Assembly (NCBI GenBank): GCA_001898785.1
Contig: MKVE01000017.1
Span: 108,913 to 153,428 of the forward strand
Source: Chryseobacterium sp. 36-9
GTDB lineage: Bacteria; Bacteroidota; Bacteroidia; Flavobacteriales; Weeksellaceae
Reading direction: 5' to 3'
DNA: 44,516 nucleotides
Part shown: piece by piece, positions 31,067 through 38,916 of the stretch
Layout of the letters: every line of letters begins with the position of its first letter
Numbering within the stretch: position 1 is the first letter of the stretch
Notes under the pieces: generated by a model
Told to the model about the DNA's origin: nothing
Databases searched by the model: none
What the model saw: only the letters and a program-made list of their open reading frames with translations
Program-made: the position numbers and the translations under genes

Positions 31067-33139
31067 TTACCAGATTTTGATTCGGTGTTCCGGAGCTACG
31101 TACAATTTGTCTCCAGGCTTGATGTCAAATGCTTTTTGAAATGCATCCATATTCACCAGTGGTCCAAAACTTCTGTAATATCCCGGCGAATGCGGATCGG
31201 TTTTAACCTGGTTGGTCATATACTTGTCTGTAGATTTGGTTCTCCAAACGGTTGCCCAGCTCATAAAGAATCTTTGATCTTGTGTCAAACCGCTAATTTT
31301 TCCAGGATTTCCGTGGTCTTTCAGATACATTTGTAAAGCTGTGTAAGCGACATTAATTCCGCCTAAATCTCCAATGTTTTCTCCACTAGTGAATTTTCCA
31401 TTCACGAAACTTCCTTTCACTGGTTCGTATTTATCATACTGCGCTGCCAGCTGTCCCACTTTTTCATCAAAGTTCTTTCTGTCGCTGTCTGTCCACCAAT
31501 TGTTCAGATTTCCATCGCCGTCGAAACGGGAACCGCTGTCATCGAATCCGTGAGAAATCTCGTGTCCTATAACACCACCGATTCCGCCAAAGTTAACAGC
31601 AGGATCGGCTTTGAAATTGAAAAACGGCGGTTGCAATATCGCTGCCGGAAAGACAATTTCGTTATTCGAAGAACTGTAGTAGGCATTCACGGTTTGTGGC
31701 GACATTCCCCATTCCGTCTTATCTACCGGTTTTCCTACTTTGTCCAGATTCTTCGCATATGTCCATTCTGTGATTTTCTCGAGATTATCAAAGTAGGTTC
31801 CGCCATTGGATGCGAGTTTAAGATTTAATTTTGAATAATCTTTCCACTTGTCGGGATAAGCGATTTTCACTTTGAATTTTGATAATTTTTCCAATGCCTT
31901 TTCCTTGGTTACTGGCGACATCCATTCAAGATTTTCGATATGGAGCTTGAATGATTTTTTGATGTAATCTACATACGTTTCCATTTTTTGCTTGGCTTCC
32001 GCTGGGAAATTTTTCTCAACGTAAAGTTTTCCAAAAGCTTCTCCTAAAACGCCGTTGATTACTCCAAGTCCACGTTTTTCCATAGAACGCTGCTCCTGCT
32101 GACCTTGCAGATATTTAGAATAGAAATCAAAGCGGATATTGTCCAGATTCTGGTCCAGATTGCCTGCATTGTTGTTAAGAAGGTCATACTTCATATATTC
32201 TTTGATGAGTCCGATATTGTTGTCGGTCATCCAAGAATCCATATTTTGATAATATTTCAATTCGCCAATAATCACTTTGTCTGTGTTAACGCCAACCGTT
32301 TTAAGATAATCCGGAAGGTTGATGTTTTTCACCAAAGGTTTTAATTCTTCAACGGTTTTCGGATTGTACCGCAAATTCGCATCACGACCTTGTTCCAGAG
32401 TCAAAAGATCTTGTGCCAGTTTTTTCTCGAAATCAACAATTTGCTGAGCTGTTGCATCAGGATTTTTGTTGCCTAAAACCGTCTCAAGTTTGGCAACGTA
32501 GTTTTTATATTCAGCTAAAGTTTTGGTATTGGCATCATTTACTTTTTGATAGTAATCTTTGCCTAAACCTAAACTTGGTCCACCCAGATAAACCGCGTTC
32601 ATTACGGAGTTTTTCATGTCTGCACTAACTCGCCATCCATAAAAAGGATTATCTCCGGAAGGTGTAGCTTCGATAAGATATTTTTGTAGATCCTTGACGT
32701 TTTTAATGGCGTCAATTTTTCCTAATTGTGATTGAATAGGCTTGATACCTTCTGCATTTCGTTTTTTCCAGTCTATGAAAGTTCCGTACAATGCCTGAAT
32801 TTTTTCGCCTTCCGAATTGGGTGCAAATTTCTCCGAAAGCACCTTGTTCAGAATATCCAAAGATGCCACGTCCACATCCTCTCTCAAAGCGTTGAATGAG
32901 CCCCAACTTGGCTTGTCAGAAGGAATTACTGCGGTTTTCATCCAGCCACCATTTACATAATTATAGAAGTCATCCTGAGGTCTCACATTAGTGTCCATAT
33001 AGGAAAGGTTGATGCCTTCATCTTTTGGCGTGTTGGTTTGTACGGATTTCTGGCTTGCGGTTTTGTTCTGTGCCGTGACAGTACTGCCAACATAAAAGGT
33101 GGCGCCGACTGTCATCAGGTAAATGCTTAACTTTTTCAT
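31067..33139 (-). CDS. Secreted M13-family zinc metallopeptidase (PepO/neprilysin-like)
   Basis: This 690-residue endopeptidase has a signal peptide (about 1-23), a large helical Peptidase_M13_N domain and the catalytic C-terminal part. The zinc site is HEISH (526-530) with the downstream Glu in GENIGD (586-591). The substrate-binding NAYYSSSNNEIVFPAAIL segment precedes it. The usual C-terminal CxxW of the family is here HRIKIW, keeping the Trp but not the Cys. It probably degrades peptides in the periplasm or outside the cell. It is a single gene with a promoter box 23 bases upstream. Confidence 0.93.
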   Translation of the reverse strand: MKKLSIYLMTVGATFYVGSTVTAQNKTASQKSVQTNTPKDEGINLSYMDTNVRPQDDFYNYVNGGWMKTAVIPSDKPSWGSFNALREDVDVASLDILNKVLSEKFAPNSEGEKIQALYGTFIDWKKRNAEGIKPIQSQLGKIDAIKNVKDLQKYLIEATPSGDNPFYGWRVSADMKNSVMNAVYLGGPSLGLGKDYYQKVNDANTKTLAEYKNYVAKLETVLGNKNPDATAQQIVDFEKKLAQDLLTLEQGRDANLRYNPKTVEELKPLVKNINLPDYLKTVGVNTDKVIIGELKYYQNMDSWMTDNNIGLIKEYMKYDLLNNNAGNLDQNLDNIRFDFYSKYLQGQQEQRSMEKRGLGVINGVLGEAFGKLYVEKNFPAEAKQKMETYVDYIKKSFKLHIENLEWMSPVTKEKALEKLSKFKVKIAYPDKWKDYSKLNLKLASNGGTYFDNLEKITEWTYAKNLDKVGKPVDKTEWGMSPQTVNAYYSSSNNEIVFPAAILQPPFFNFKADPAVNFGGIGGVIGHEISHGFDDSGSRFDGDGNLNNWWTDSDRKNFDEKVGQLAAQYDKYEPVKGSFVNGKFTSGENIGDLGGINVAYTALQMYLKDHGNPGKISGLTQDQRFFMSWATVWRTKSTDKYMTNQVKTDPHSPGYYRSFGPLVNMDAFQKAFDIKPGDKLYVAPEHRIKIW

Positions 33140-33162
33140 TAAAGATTTATTTTTAATATTTT

Positions 33163-33170
33163 CAAATCTA
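33163..33170 (-). promoter_or_regulatory. Promoter -7 box for the M13 peptidase gene
   Basis: The minus strand reads TAGATTTG, matching TANNTTTG, 23 bases before the start. Confidence 0.45.
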
Positions 33171-33200
33171 ATGATTTTAAATTTTATCGATATTCATAAA

Positions 33201-33232
33201 AAAATTCCTTCATTTTTAATTGAAGGAATTTT
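33201..33232 (-). terminator. Terminator of asnS
   Basis: A perfect 12-bp stem (33201-33212 with 33221-33232) has an 8-base loop. On the minus strand it ends in a T-rich arm. Confidence 0.8.
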
Positions 33233-33258
33233 GCTTTTATTTATTGTCTGAATAATGC

Positions 33259-34707
33259 TTAGAATTCTGCACTTTTCGGTGTTCTTGGGAAAGGAATTAC
33301 ATCTCTGATGTTGGCCATTCCTGTTACAAAAAGAACCAGTCTTTCCAATCCTAAACCAAATCCGGCGTGCGGAACTGAACCAAATCTTCTAGTGTCAAGA
33401 TACCACCAAAGTTCTTCTTCGTCAACGTGCATTTCTGCCATTTTATTTTTCAAAACATCCAGTCTCGCTTCTCTTTCAGAACCACCGATAATTTCACCAA
33501 TTCCAGGGAAAAGGACATCCATTGCTGCAACCGTTTTGTTGTCATCGTTCAGCTTCATATAGAATGCTTTGATTTCTTTCGGATAGTCGAACAAAACAAC
33601 CGGGCTTTCAAAATGTTTTTCTACTAAGAATCTCTCGTGCTCAGACTGTAAATCGGTTCCCCATTTTTCAACGGGATAAACGAATTTCCCTTTTTTATTT
33701 TCTTTAGAATTCAGCAAAATCTCAATCGCCTCTGTATAAGATACTCTTTTGAATCTCTTCGCAATCACATTTTCCAGCTTTTCGATAAGACCTTCTTTTG
33801 CTCTTTCTTTTTCTGGTTTAGATTTTTGTTCTTCGGCAAAACGTTTGTCAAGGAAATCCAAGTCATCTTTGCAGTTATCAAGAACATATTTGATAACATA
33901 TTTCAGGAAGTCTTCTGCCAAATCGATGTTATCTTCCAAATTGTTGAAAGCAACTTCCGGCTCAATCATCCAGAACTCAGCCAAGTGACGTGTTGTATTG
34001 GAGTTTTCTGCACGGAACGTTGGTCCAAACGTATAAATTCTCCCCAGTCCCATTGCCGCAGTTTCGCCTTCCAATTGTCCGGAAACTGTCAGGTTGGTTT
34101 TTTTACCAAAGAAATCCTGAGAGAAATCGATTTCTCCTTCTTTTGTTTTTGGAATATTATCGAGGTCGAAGTTGGTAACGCCGAACATTTCACCAGCGCC
34201 TTCTGCATCAGCTCCTGTAATTACAGGTGTGTTGATGTAGAAAAACTGATTTTGATTGAAGAAGGAATGAATCGCAAAACTCACTGCGTGTCGCACTCTG
34301 AAAACTGCTCCAAACAAATTGGTTCTGAATCTCAAATGCGCTTGTTCACGCAATTTTTCCAAACTGTGTTTCTTAGGTTGAAGAATGGTTGCCTGTAATT
34401 CGTCAAAGAAATTATCTCCCAAAACAGTGATTTTCTTAGCGATGATTTCTACAGTTTGACCTGCACCTTGACTTTCCACTACTTCACCTACAACTTTCAA
34501 AGACGAAGCAGTATTGATTTTCTTGATAGTTTCTTCGTCGAAATTTTCAAAATCCACAACCACTTGCAGATTATTGATTGTAGAACCGTCATTAAGAGCT
34601 ATAAAACGGTTAGAACGGAACGCTCTTACCCAACCCTGAACGGTAATGTCGTGATGCAAAACTTTTTTGTAATCTGCTAATAAGTCTTTAATCGTCTGTC
34701 TTTTCAT
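33259..34707 (-). CDS. asnS: Asparaginyl-tRNA synthetase
   Basis: This 482-residue class IIb synthetase has an N-terminal OB-fold anticodon-binding domain (about 15-105, including [20 protein letters not shown]) and a catalytic domain. The catalytic domain has [20 protein letters not shown] (motif 2 region) and a motif 3 [12 protein letters not shown] near the end. The AsnRS-type ending [20 protein letters not shown] fits AsnRS rather than AspRS. It is a single gene with its own promoter box and terminator. Confidence 0.96.
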   Translation of the reverse strand: MKRQTIKDLLADYKKVLHHDITVQGWVRAFRSNRFIALNDGSTINNLQVVVDFENFDEETIKKINTASSLKVVGEVVESQGAGQTVEIIAKKITVLGDNFFDELQATILQPKKHSLEKLREQAHLRFRTNLFGAVFRVRHAVSFAIHSFFNQNQFFYINTPVITGADAEGAGEMFGVTNFDLDNIPKTKEGEIDFSQDFFGKKTNLTVSGQLEGETAAMGLGRIYTFGPTFRAENSNTTRHLAEFWMIEPEVAFNNLEDNIDLAEDFLKYVIKYVLDNCKDDLDFLDKRFAEEQKSKPEKERAKEGLIEKLENVIAKRFKRVSYTEAIEILLNSKENKKGKFVYPVEKWGTDLQSEHERFLVEKHFESPVVLFDYPKEIKAFYMKLNDDNKTVAAMDVLFPGIGEIIGGSEREARLDVLKNKMAEMHVDEEELWWYLDTRRFGSVPHAGFGLGLERLVLFVTGMANIRDVIPFPRTPKSAEF

Positions 34708-34750
34708 CGTATAAACTTTGTAAAGTTCCTTCTTTAAAATTAAGTGAGTG

Positions 34751-34758
34751 CAAATTTA
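34751..34758 (-). promoter_or_regulatory. Promoter -7 box for asnS
   Basis: The minus strand reads TAAATTTG, matching TANNTTTG, 43 bases before the start. No -33 TTG at good spacing. Confidence 0.4.
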
Positions 34759-34864
34759 GAAAAAAAAGACAACCTGAATGTATAAATACTACCATATTGA
34801 TATAGAATTAAATATAAATTTGTTTATTTGATGTAAATCCCGATATTTATTTTAAATTCAAAAA

Positions 34865-35671
34865 ATGAACACACTTCGTAATGGCGAATTTTTTGGACGG
34901 ACCAATGAAAAGCTCAACTTCGATGGATTGACCATTACGGACACAGAATACACGCATCCTTATGTCGATTGGCATTATCACGAGAATCCTTATTTCACTT
35001 TTCTGCTTCAGGGAAATATGACGGAAGGGAACAAGAAAGAAATCTACGATTGTTCTGCAGGAACTTTGCTTTATCATCATTGGGAAGATGCGCACTACAA
35101 CATCAAACCGGACATTTTTACGCGGGGTTTCCATATCGAAATTACAGAAGAATGGTTTGAGAAATTTCATCTTTCGAAAGAAAATATGGAAGGCAGCTTT
35201 AATATCAAAAATCCTGCTTTCAAATTATTGATTTATCAGATTTTCAAAGAATCAAAATTGAATGATAATTCTTTTGAATTAAGCATTAATCAAACTTTAT
35301 TGAATCTTTTTAGCCAATTGTCCAATCAGAAAAGTTCCTCTGGAAAGAAACCGATTTGGGTCAATCAGATTGATGAAATTCTTCACGAGAGTTTTACGGA
35401 AAAGTTGAATTTAACCGAACTTTCAAAAACTCTGAACATTCATCCGATGCATTTGAGTCGTGATTTTCAAAAATATTTTCAGTGTAACTTGGGAAAATAT
35501 ATCAGAAAACTTAAAGTCGAAAAATCATTGATTTTACTTAATCAAAATGATTCTTTGTCCGAAGTTGCTTTGGAATGCGGATTTGCGGATCAAAGTCATT
35601 TTATCCGGTGTTTTAAAGAAAATATTGGAGTCACGCCATTTAAATTTAAAAATATTCTGAAAAAACTCTGA
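34865..35671 (+). CDS. AraC-family transcriptional regulator
   Basis: This 268-residue regulator has an N-terminal cupin-like sensing domain (about 10-110, with HPYVDWHYHENPYFTFLLQG) and a C-terminal double helix-turn-helix. The latter shows LTELSKTLNIHPMHLSRDFQ, LGKYIRKLKVEKSLILL and the AraC signature SEVALECGFADQSHFIRCFK followed by GVTPFKFK. The ligand and targets are unknown. It is divergent from asnS, and the next gene is a serine hydrolase 183 bases downstream, beyond a long palindrome, so a shared transcript is uncertain. Confidence 0.92.
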   Translation: MNTLRNGEFFGRTNEKLNFDGLTITDTEYTHPYVDWHYHENPYFTFLLQGNMTEGNKKEIYDCSAGTLLYHHWEDAHYNIKPDIFTRGFHIEITEEWFEKFHLSKENMEGSFNIKNPAFKLLIYQIFKESKLNDNSFELSINQTLLNLFSQLSNQKSSSGKKPIWVNQIDEILHESFTEKLNLTELSKTLNIHPMHLSRDFQKYFQCNLGKYIRKLKVEKSLILLNQNDSLSEVALECGFADQSHFIRCFKENIGVTPFKFKNILKKL

Positions 35672-35675
35672 TTTA

Positions 35676-35783
35676 CCACAAAGACACAAAAGCTTATTTT
35701 TATAACACAAAGATCACAAAGTTTGACTTCGTCAAATATTAAAATAATTTGTGTTCTTTGTGAAAATCTCTGTGTCTTTGTGG
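35676..35783. repeat. Long three-tier palindrome (CACAAAGACAC family)
   Basis: The outer arms CCACAAAGACACA (35676-35688) and TGTGTCTTTGTGG (35771-35783) are a perfect 13-bp match. Middle arms with AACACAAAG and CACAAA (from 35704) pair imperfectly with TTTGTG and CTTTGTG (to about 35762). The inner hairpin TTTGAC-TTC-GTCAAA (35722-35736) is perfect. It fills the gap between the AraC gene and the serine hydrolase. Confidence 0.7.
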
Positions 35784-35854
35784 ATCACAACGATGTTAAT
35801 TTCATTCTATTTTTTTCAAAAGTCAAAGTTTAATTTTGTCAGATAAAATTTACA

Positions 35855-37501
35855 ATGAAATCAACTTTTTTATTTCTCCTGATTTTTGTATTCGGATTTT
35901 CTCAAAGTCAAACTAAAAATATCTTTGAGCCTGAAAAAATCGAAAAACCTGTTCAGAAAAAGCATTTGAATCAAATTCTATTTTTAGATAAAGTAGTTTC
36001 AATTGACAATCTACAGGAAACTGATTTTCTTAAAACTATGACTTTTCAGGAGGACAAAGATTTTGATATTCGGGTTTTTCTGGATAATTCTTTGGTCAAT
36101 TATCTTTATCAGCTTGATGATTCTTTGACTGTTGATGAGTTGCTTAAAAAAGGAAATTACCAATTCAATTTTTATGTTGACGGAAAATTGATTTATACCG
36201 AAAATCTAAATTCCGGAGCGGGAAAAATGGAAGATAAAAAAATTAAAACCAATTTTAGAATTCCGTTTCTGAACACCCAAAATGAAGATTCTTGGGGAAG
36301 ATATCTTTGGATGAGATTTTTCTTTGCAAATGGCGGAATGGATGCTTTGGATGTTGGAAACCATACTTTGAAAATCGAAATCAAGCCATACTTAAAAAAT
36401 CCAGATTTGAAAATTGGAAATGTAATTGCTTCTGGCGAAATCAACTTAATTGTTCCAAAAAAGAATATTTCCGAAGAACAGATCGCTTTTCAAAAAATCA
36501 AACCAAACAGTGGTTGGAAAGTTTCTAATGAGAAAATCAACCAAGAAAAAATCAGACTTCTCAATCAGAAAATTGCTGAAAACAGATTCAGAGAGATTAC
36601 AGGAATTGTTGTGGTTAAAAATGAAAAACTATTGCTGGAAGAATATTTCAACGGTTATGGAAGAGACAGTTTAAATGATACACGTTCGGTCGGGAAATCC
36701 TTTTCTTCAGCTTTAATGGGAATTGCAATCAAAGACGGTTATATCAAAAATGAAAATCAAACTCTGAAAGATTTTTATGATTTGAAACAATTCAAGAATT
36801 ATTCTCTGAAAAAAGATAGTGTTACGCTTAAAAGCTTATTGACAATGAGTTCTGCTTTTGACGGAAACGATGAAGATTATGATTCTGCAGGTAATGAGGA
36901 AAATATGTATCCAACGGATAATTGGGTGAAATTTACTTTGGATTTGCCAATGACTGAAAATAAGATTGGAAAAACTTGGCATTATTTCACCGCAGGAGTT
37001 GTTGTTACCGGAGATATTCTGGACAAATCTGTTCCTAAAGGTTTAAAGGATTATGCAGACAAAAAACTATTCCAACCACTTGGCATTACGAATTACAAAT
37101 GGCAGTTCACACCTCAAAACAAACCTTCTTTAGCAGGTGGATTACGAATGCGAGCTTTGGATTTTGCCAAGTTCGGGCAGCTTTATAAAAATAACGGAAC
37201 TTGGAACGGGAAAAGAATTTTGGAAAAGAATTGGATTCAGAAAACCTTTACCAACTATTTTGCTGATAACAAAGAATCAGAAGGTTACGGTTATCTGTTT
37301 TGGCGAAAAGTTTACAAAGTCGGAAACAAAAGCTATGAATCTTATCAATCCAGCGGAAACGGCGGAAACAAAATTATTATTTTTAAAGAGTTTCCTATTG
37401 TAATAGTTATCACGGCAAAGGCTTATAATAGACCTTATGCACATTCGCAGGTAGATAAAATTGTTCAGGAATATCTGTTGCCAGCCGTTTTGAAAGAGTG
37501 A
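35855..37501 (+). CDS. Secreted serine hydrolase, beta-lactamase-like, with N-terminal beta domain
   Basis: This 548-residue protein has a signal peptide (about 1-18), an N-terminal domain of about 200 residues of unknown type, and a C-terminal serine beta-lactamase-like domain. The SxxK motif is SVGK within TRSVGKSFSSAL. The usual YxN is less clear, with HYFTAG at the expected place. The HGG-like block is SGNGGNK. The changed second motif makes it closer to 6-aminohexanoate-dimer hydrolase or esterase relatives than to true beta-lactamases. Substrate unknown. It stands alone after the AraC gene and ends six bases from convergent rimM. Confidence 0.88.
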   Translation: MKSTFLFLLIFVFGFSQSQTKNIFEPEKIEKPVQKKHLNQILFLDKVVSIDNLQETDFLKTMTFQEDKDFDIRVFLDNSLVNYLYQLDDSLTVDELLKKGNYQFNFYVDGKLIYTENLNSGAGKMEDKKIKTNFRIPFLNTQNEDSWGRYLWMRFFFANGGMDALDVGNHTLKIEIKPYLKNPDLKIGNVIASGEINLIVPKKNISEEQIAFQKIKPNSGWKVSNEKINQEKIRLLNQKIAENRFREITGIVVVKNEKLLLEEYFNGYGRDSLNDTRSVGKSFSSALMGIAIKDGYIKNENQTLKDFYDLKQFKNYSLKKDSVTLKSLLTMSSAFDGNDEDYDSAGNEENMYPTDNWVKFTLDLPMTENKIGKTWHYFTAGVVVTGDILDKSVPKGLKDYADKKLFQPLGITNYKWQFTPQNKPSLAGGLRMRALDFAKFGQLYKNNGTWNGKRILEKNWIQKTFTNYFADNKESEGYGYLFWRKVYKVGNKSYESYQSSGNGGNKIIIFKEFPIVIVITAKAYNRPYAHSQVDKIVQEYLLPAVLKE

Positions 37502-37506
37502 TTTTT

Positions 37507-38049
37507 TTATTCATCTTTTTTAGAAGGAATCAGGAAAACGTCCATCAAACCTTCTGGTAAAAACATCTTGATGAATTTCTCTTCACGATTCACTTCCAGA
37601 ATCCAGTCTCTGATAATCGGAATGATGATTTCTTTTCCGGCAAGGTCAAGGATGAAATAATTCTGAGCGGTCTGGTCATTGATAGAAACAATATTTCCAC
37701 AAGTTTTTCCATCAGCTTCACGGATTTCGAAACCAATCACTTCGTGGTAATAGAATTTTTTCCCGGTCAATGGCGGTAGAGTAGAAAGTGGAAGATAAAC
37801 ACCTTTTCCAAGCGATTGATTCACCAAGGCTTCGGAAGAATTTATGAAAGAAATAATTTTGGTGTCTGCTTTGGACCAGGATTGTTTCTCCACAAAAAAA
37901 GGAACTAGTAAACCATTGACTTCCACAAAAATCGATTCCAGTTTGTTGTACATCTCAGGTTGGTCTGTGTCTAGTTTTAAGATAACATTCCCTTGTAATC
38001 CGTGTGTTCTGGTAATCGTTCCTAAAAAATAGCAATCTTCTTTTTTCAT
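37507..38049 (-). CDS. rimM: 16S rRNA processing protein RimM
   Basis: This is a 180-residue 30S assembly factor. I start at MKKEDCYFLGTITRTHGLQG. The longer in-frame option reaching 38268 would run through rpsP and encodes Leu/Lys/Arg-rich filler, so it is rejected. The N-terminal RimM domain (about 5-85) and the PRC-barrel-like C-terminal domain (about 95-170, with KFYYHEVIGFEIREADG) are complete. RimM binds S19 and helps 16S 3'-domain maturation. It follows rpsP, with a stable hairpin in the 76-base gap. Confidence 0.94.
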   Translation of the reverse strand: MKKEDCYFLGTITRTHGLQGNVILKLDTDQPEMYNKLESIFVEVNGLLVPFFVEKQSWSKADTKIISFINSSEALVNQSLGKGVYLPLSTLPPLTGKKFYYHEVIGFEIREADGKTCGNIVSINDQTAQNYFILDLAGKEIIIPIIRDWILEVNREEKFIKMFLPEGLMDVFLIPSKKDE

Positions 38050-38074
38050 TATTTCCGATGATGAATTTTTAAAC

Positions 38075-38105
38075 AACAAAGACACGAAAACTTCGTGTCT
38101 TTGTT
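38075..38105 (-). terminator. Stable hairpin between rpsP and rimM
   Basis: A perfect 14-bp stem (38075-38088 with 38092-38105) has a three-base loop. On the minus strand only GTTTAAAAATT follows, not a firm T run, so it may be an attenuator, a processing site or a leftover repeat. The arm AACAAAGACACGAA resembles the CACAAAGACAC palindrome at 35676. Confidence 0.6.
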
Positions 38106-38125
38106 TTGTATCTTTTGTTAAAGAA

Positions 38126-38698
38126 TTAAGCCTGAGTTTCTTCAGTTCCTTCTGCCTCAGCAGTTGGCTCTTCAGTAGCAGCTTCTTCTGTTGCAACTTC
38201 CTCAGCAGGAGCGTTAGCAGCCTCTTCAGCAGCTTTTGCATCAGCCTCAGCTTTCGCAGCAGCATCAATTCTTGCCTGGTTTACTTTTGCTTCAGCTTCC
38301 AGAGCTGCTTTTTTAGCATCAGCTTTAGCCGTTGATAAACCTTCAACTTTTCCTTGTACTTTAGCATCTTTAGCCTCAACCCAAGCAGCGAATCTCTTCT
38401 CAGCTTCAGCCTCGTCAAAAGCACCTTTGGCAACACCACCTTGAAGGTGTTTTTTGTACAAAGCACCTTTGTAAGAAAGGATAGCTCTTGCAGTATCAGT
38501 TGGCTGAGCTCCGTTGTTTAACCACTTTACAGCAGAATCAACGTTCAAATCGATAGTTGCAGGGTTAGTAATTGGGTTGTAAGTTCCTAGTTTCTCGATG
38601 AATCTACCATCTCTTCTAGCTCTTGAATCTGCAACCACGATGTGGAAAAAAGGTTTCCCTTTTGATCCGTGTCTTTGTAATCTGATTTTTACTGACAT
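38126..38698 (-). CDS. rpsP: 30S ribosomal protein S16 with long acidic tail
   Basis: Residues 1-85 or so are a standard S16: [20 protein letters not shown], then [20 protein letters not shown]. Here the protein runs to 190 residues, with a C-terminal tail of Ala, Glu and Lys, becoming strongly acidic ([20 protein letters not shown] near the end). Tails of this kind occur in Bacteroidota S16 but have no known role. S16 is needed early in 30S assembly. It is the first gene of rpsP-rimM and has the best promoter match in the window. Confidence 0.95.
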   Translation of the reverse strand: MSVKIRLQRHGSKGKPFFHIVVADSRARRDGRFIEKLGTYNPITNPATIDLNVDSAVKWLNNGAQPTDTARAILSYKGALYKKHLQGGVAKGAFDEAEAEKRFAAWVEAKDAKVQGKVEGLSTAKADAKKAALEAEAKVNQARIDAAAKAEADAKAAEEAANAPAEEVATEEAATEEPTAEAEGTEETQA

Positions 38699-38744
38699 AA
38701 ATTTTAAATTTGTGGGATCACGTCCCGATTAAATATTAAGTGCG

Positions 38745-38773
38745 CAAAGATACAAAAAAAGTTCAATGTTCAA
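38745..38773 (-). promoter_or_regulatory. Consensus promoter of rpsP (TTG-N18-TATCTTTG)
   Basis: On the minus strand, TTG (38773-38771) is followed by 18 bases and TATCTTTG (38752-38745), matching both Bacteroidota elements at good spacing. The leader would be about 40 bases long and contains a short hairpin, GGGA-CGTGA-TCCC, near 38724. Confidence 0.65.
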
Positions 38774-38831
38774 TAGCTTGAATTAAAAAATCTAAAAACC
38801 TTAAGAATAGAACTTTAAACTTTCAATTTTT

Positions 38832-38907
38832 AGGAGCCGGGAAACTGCTCTCCGTTGCAATTCCTCGCTCCGCCGCCTCGCTGCGGGATTTCCACTACAA
38901 TCAGGCT
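38832..38907 (+). repeat. Dispersed structured intergenic repeat, copy 2
   Basis: It holds TCCGTTGCAAT (38851-38861), a GC-rich centre with CCTCGCT present twice, and a 17-nt arm starting GGATTTCC (38886-38902). Order and spacing match the copy at 1128-1213 read on its minus strand, but the centre is different. It is strikingly GC-rich against its surroundings. It lies between the rpsP promoter and the T9SS cargo gene. Confidence 0.65.
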
Positions 38908-38916
38908 ATTGAGGAA

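Noticed and set aside
33826-34398. 190-residue plus-strand ORF opposite asnS
   Set aside because: Shadow of the synthetase reading frame; no recognisable features.
38050-38268. 73-residue N-terminal extension of RimM
   Set aside because: It overlaps rpsP in another frame, is Leu/Lys/Arg-rich filler, and the conserved RimM start is at 38049.
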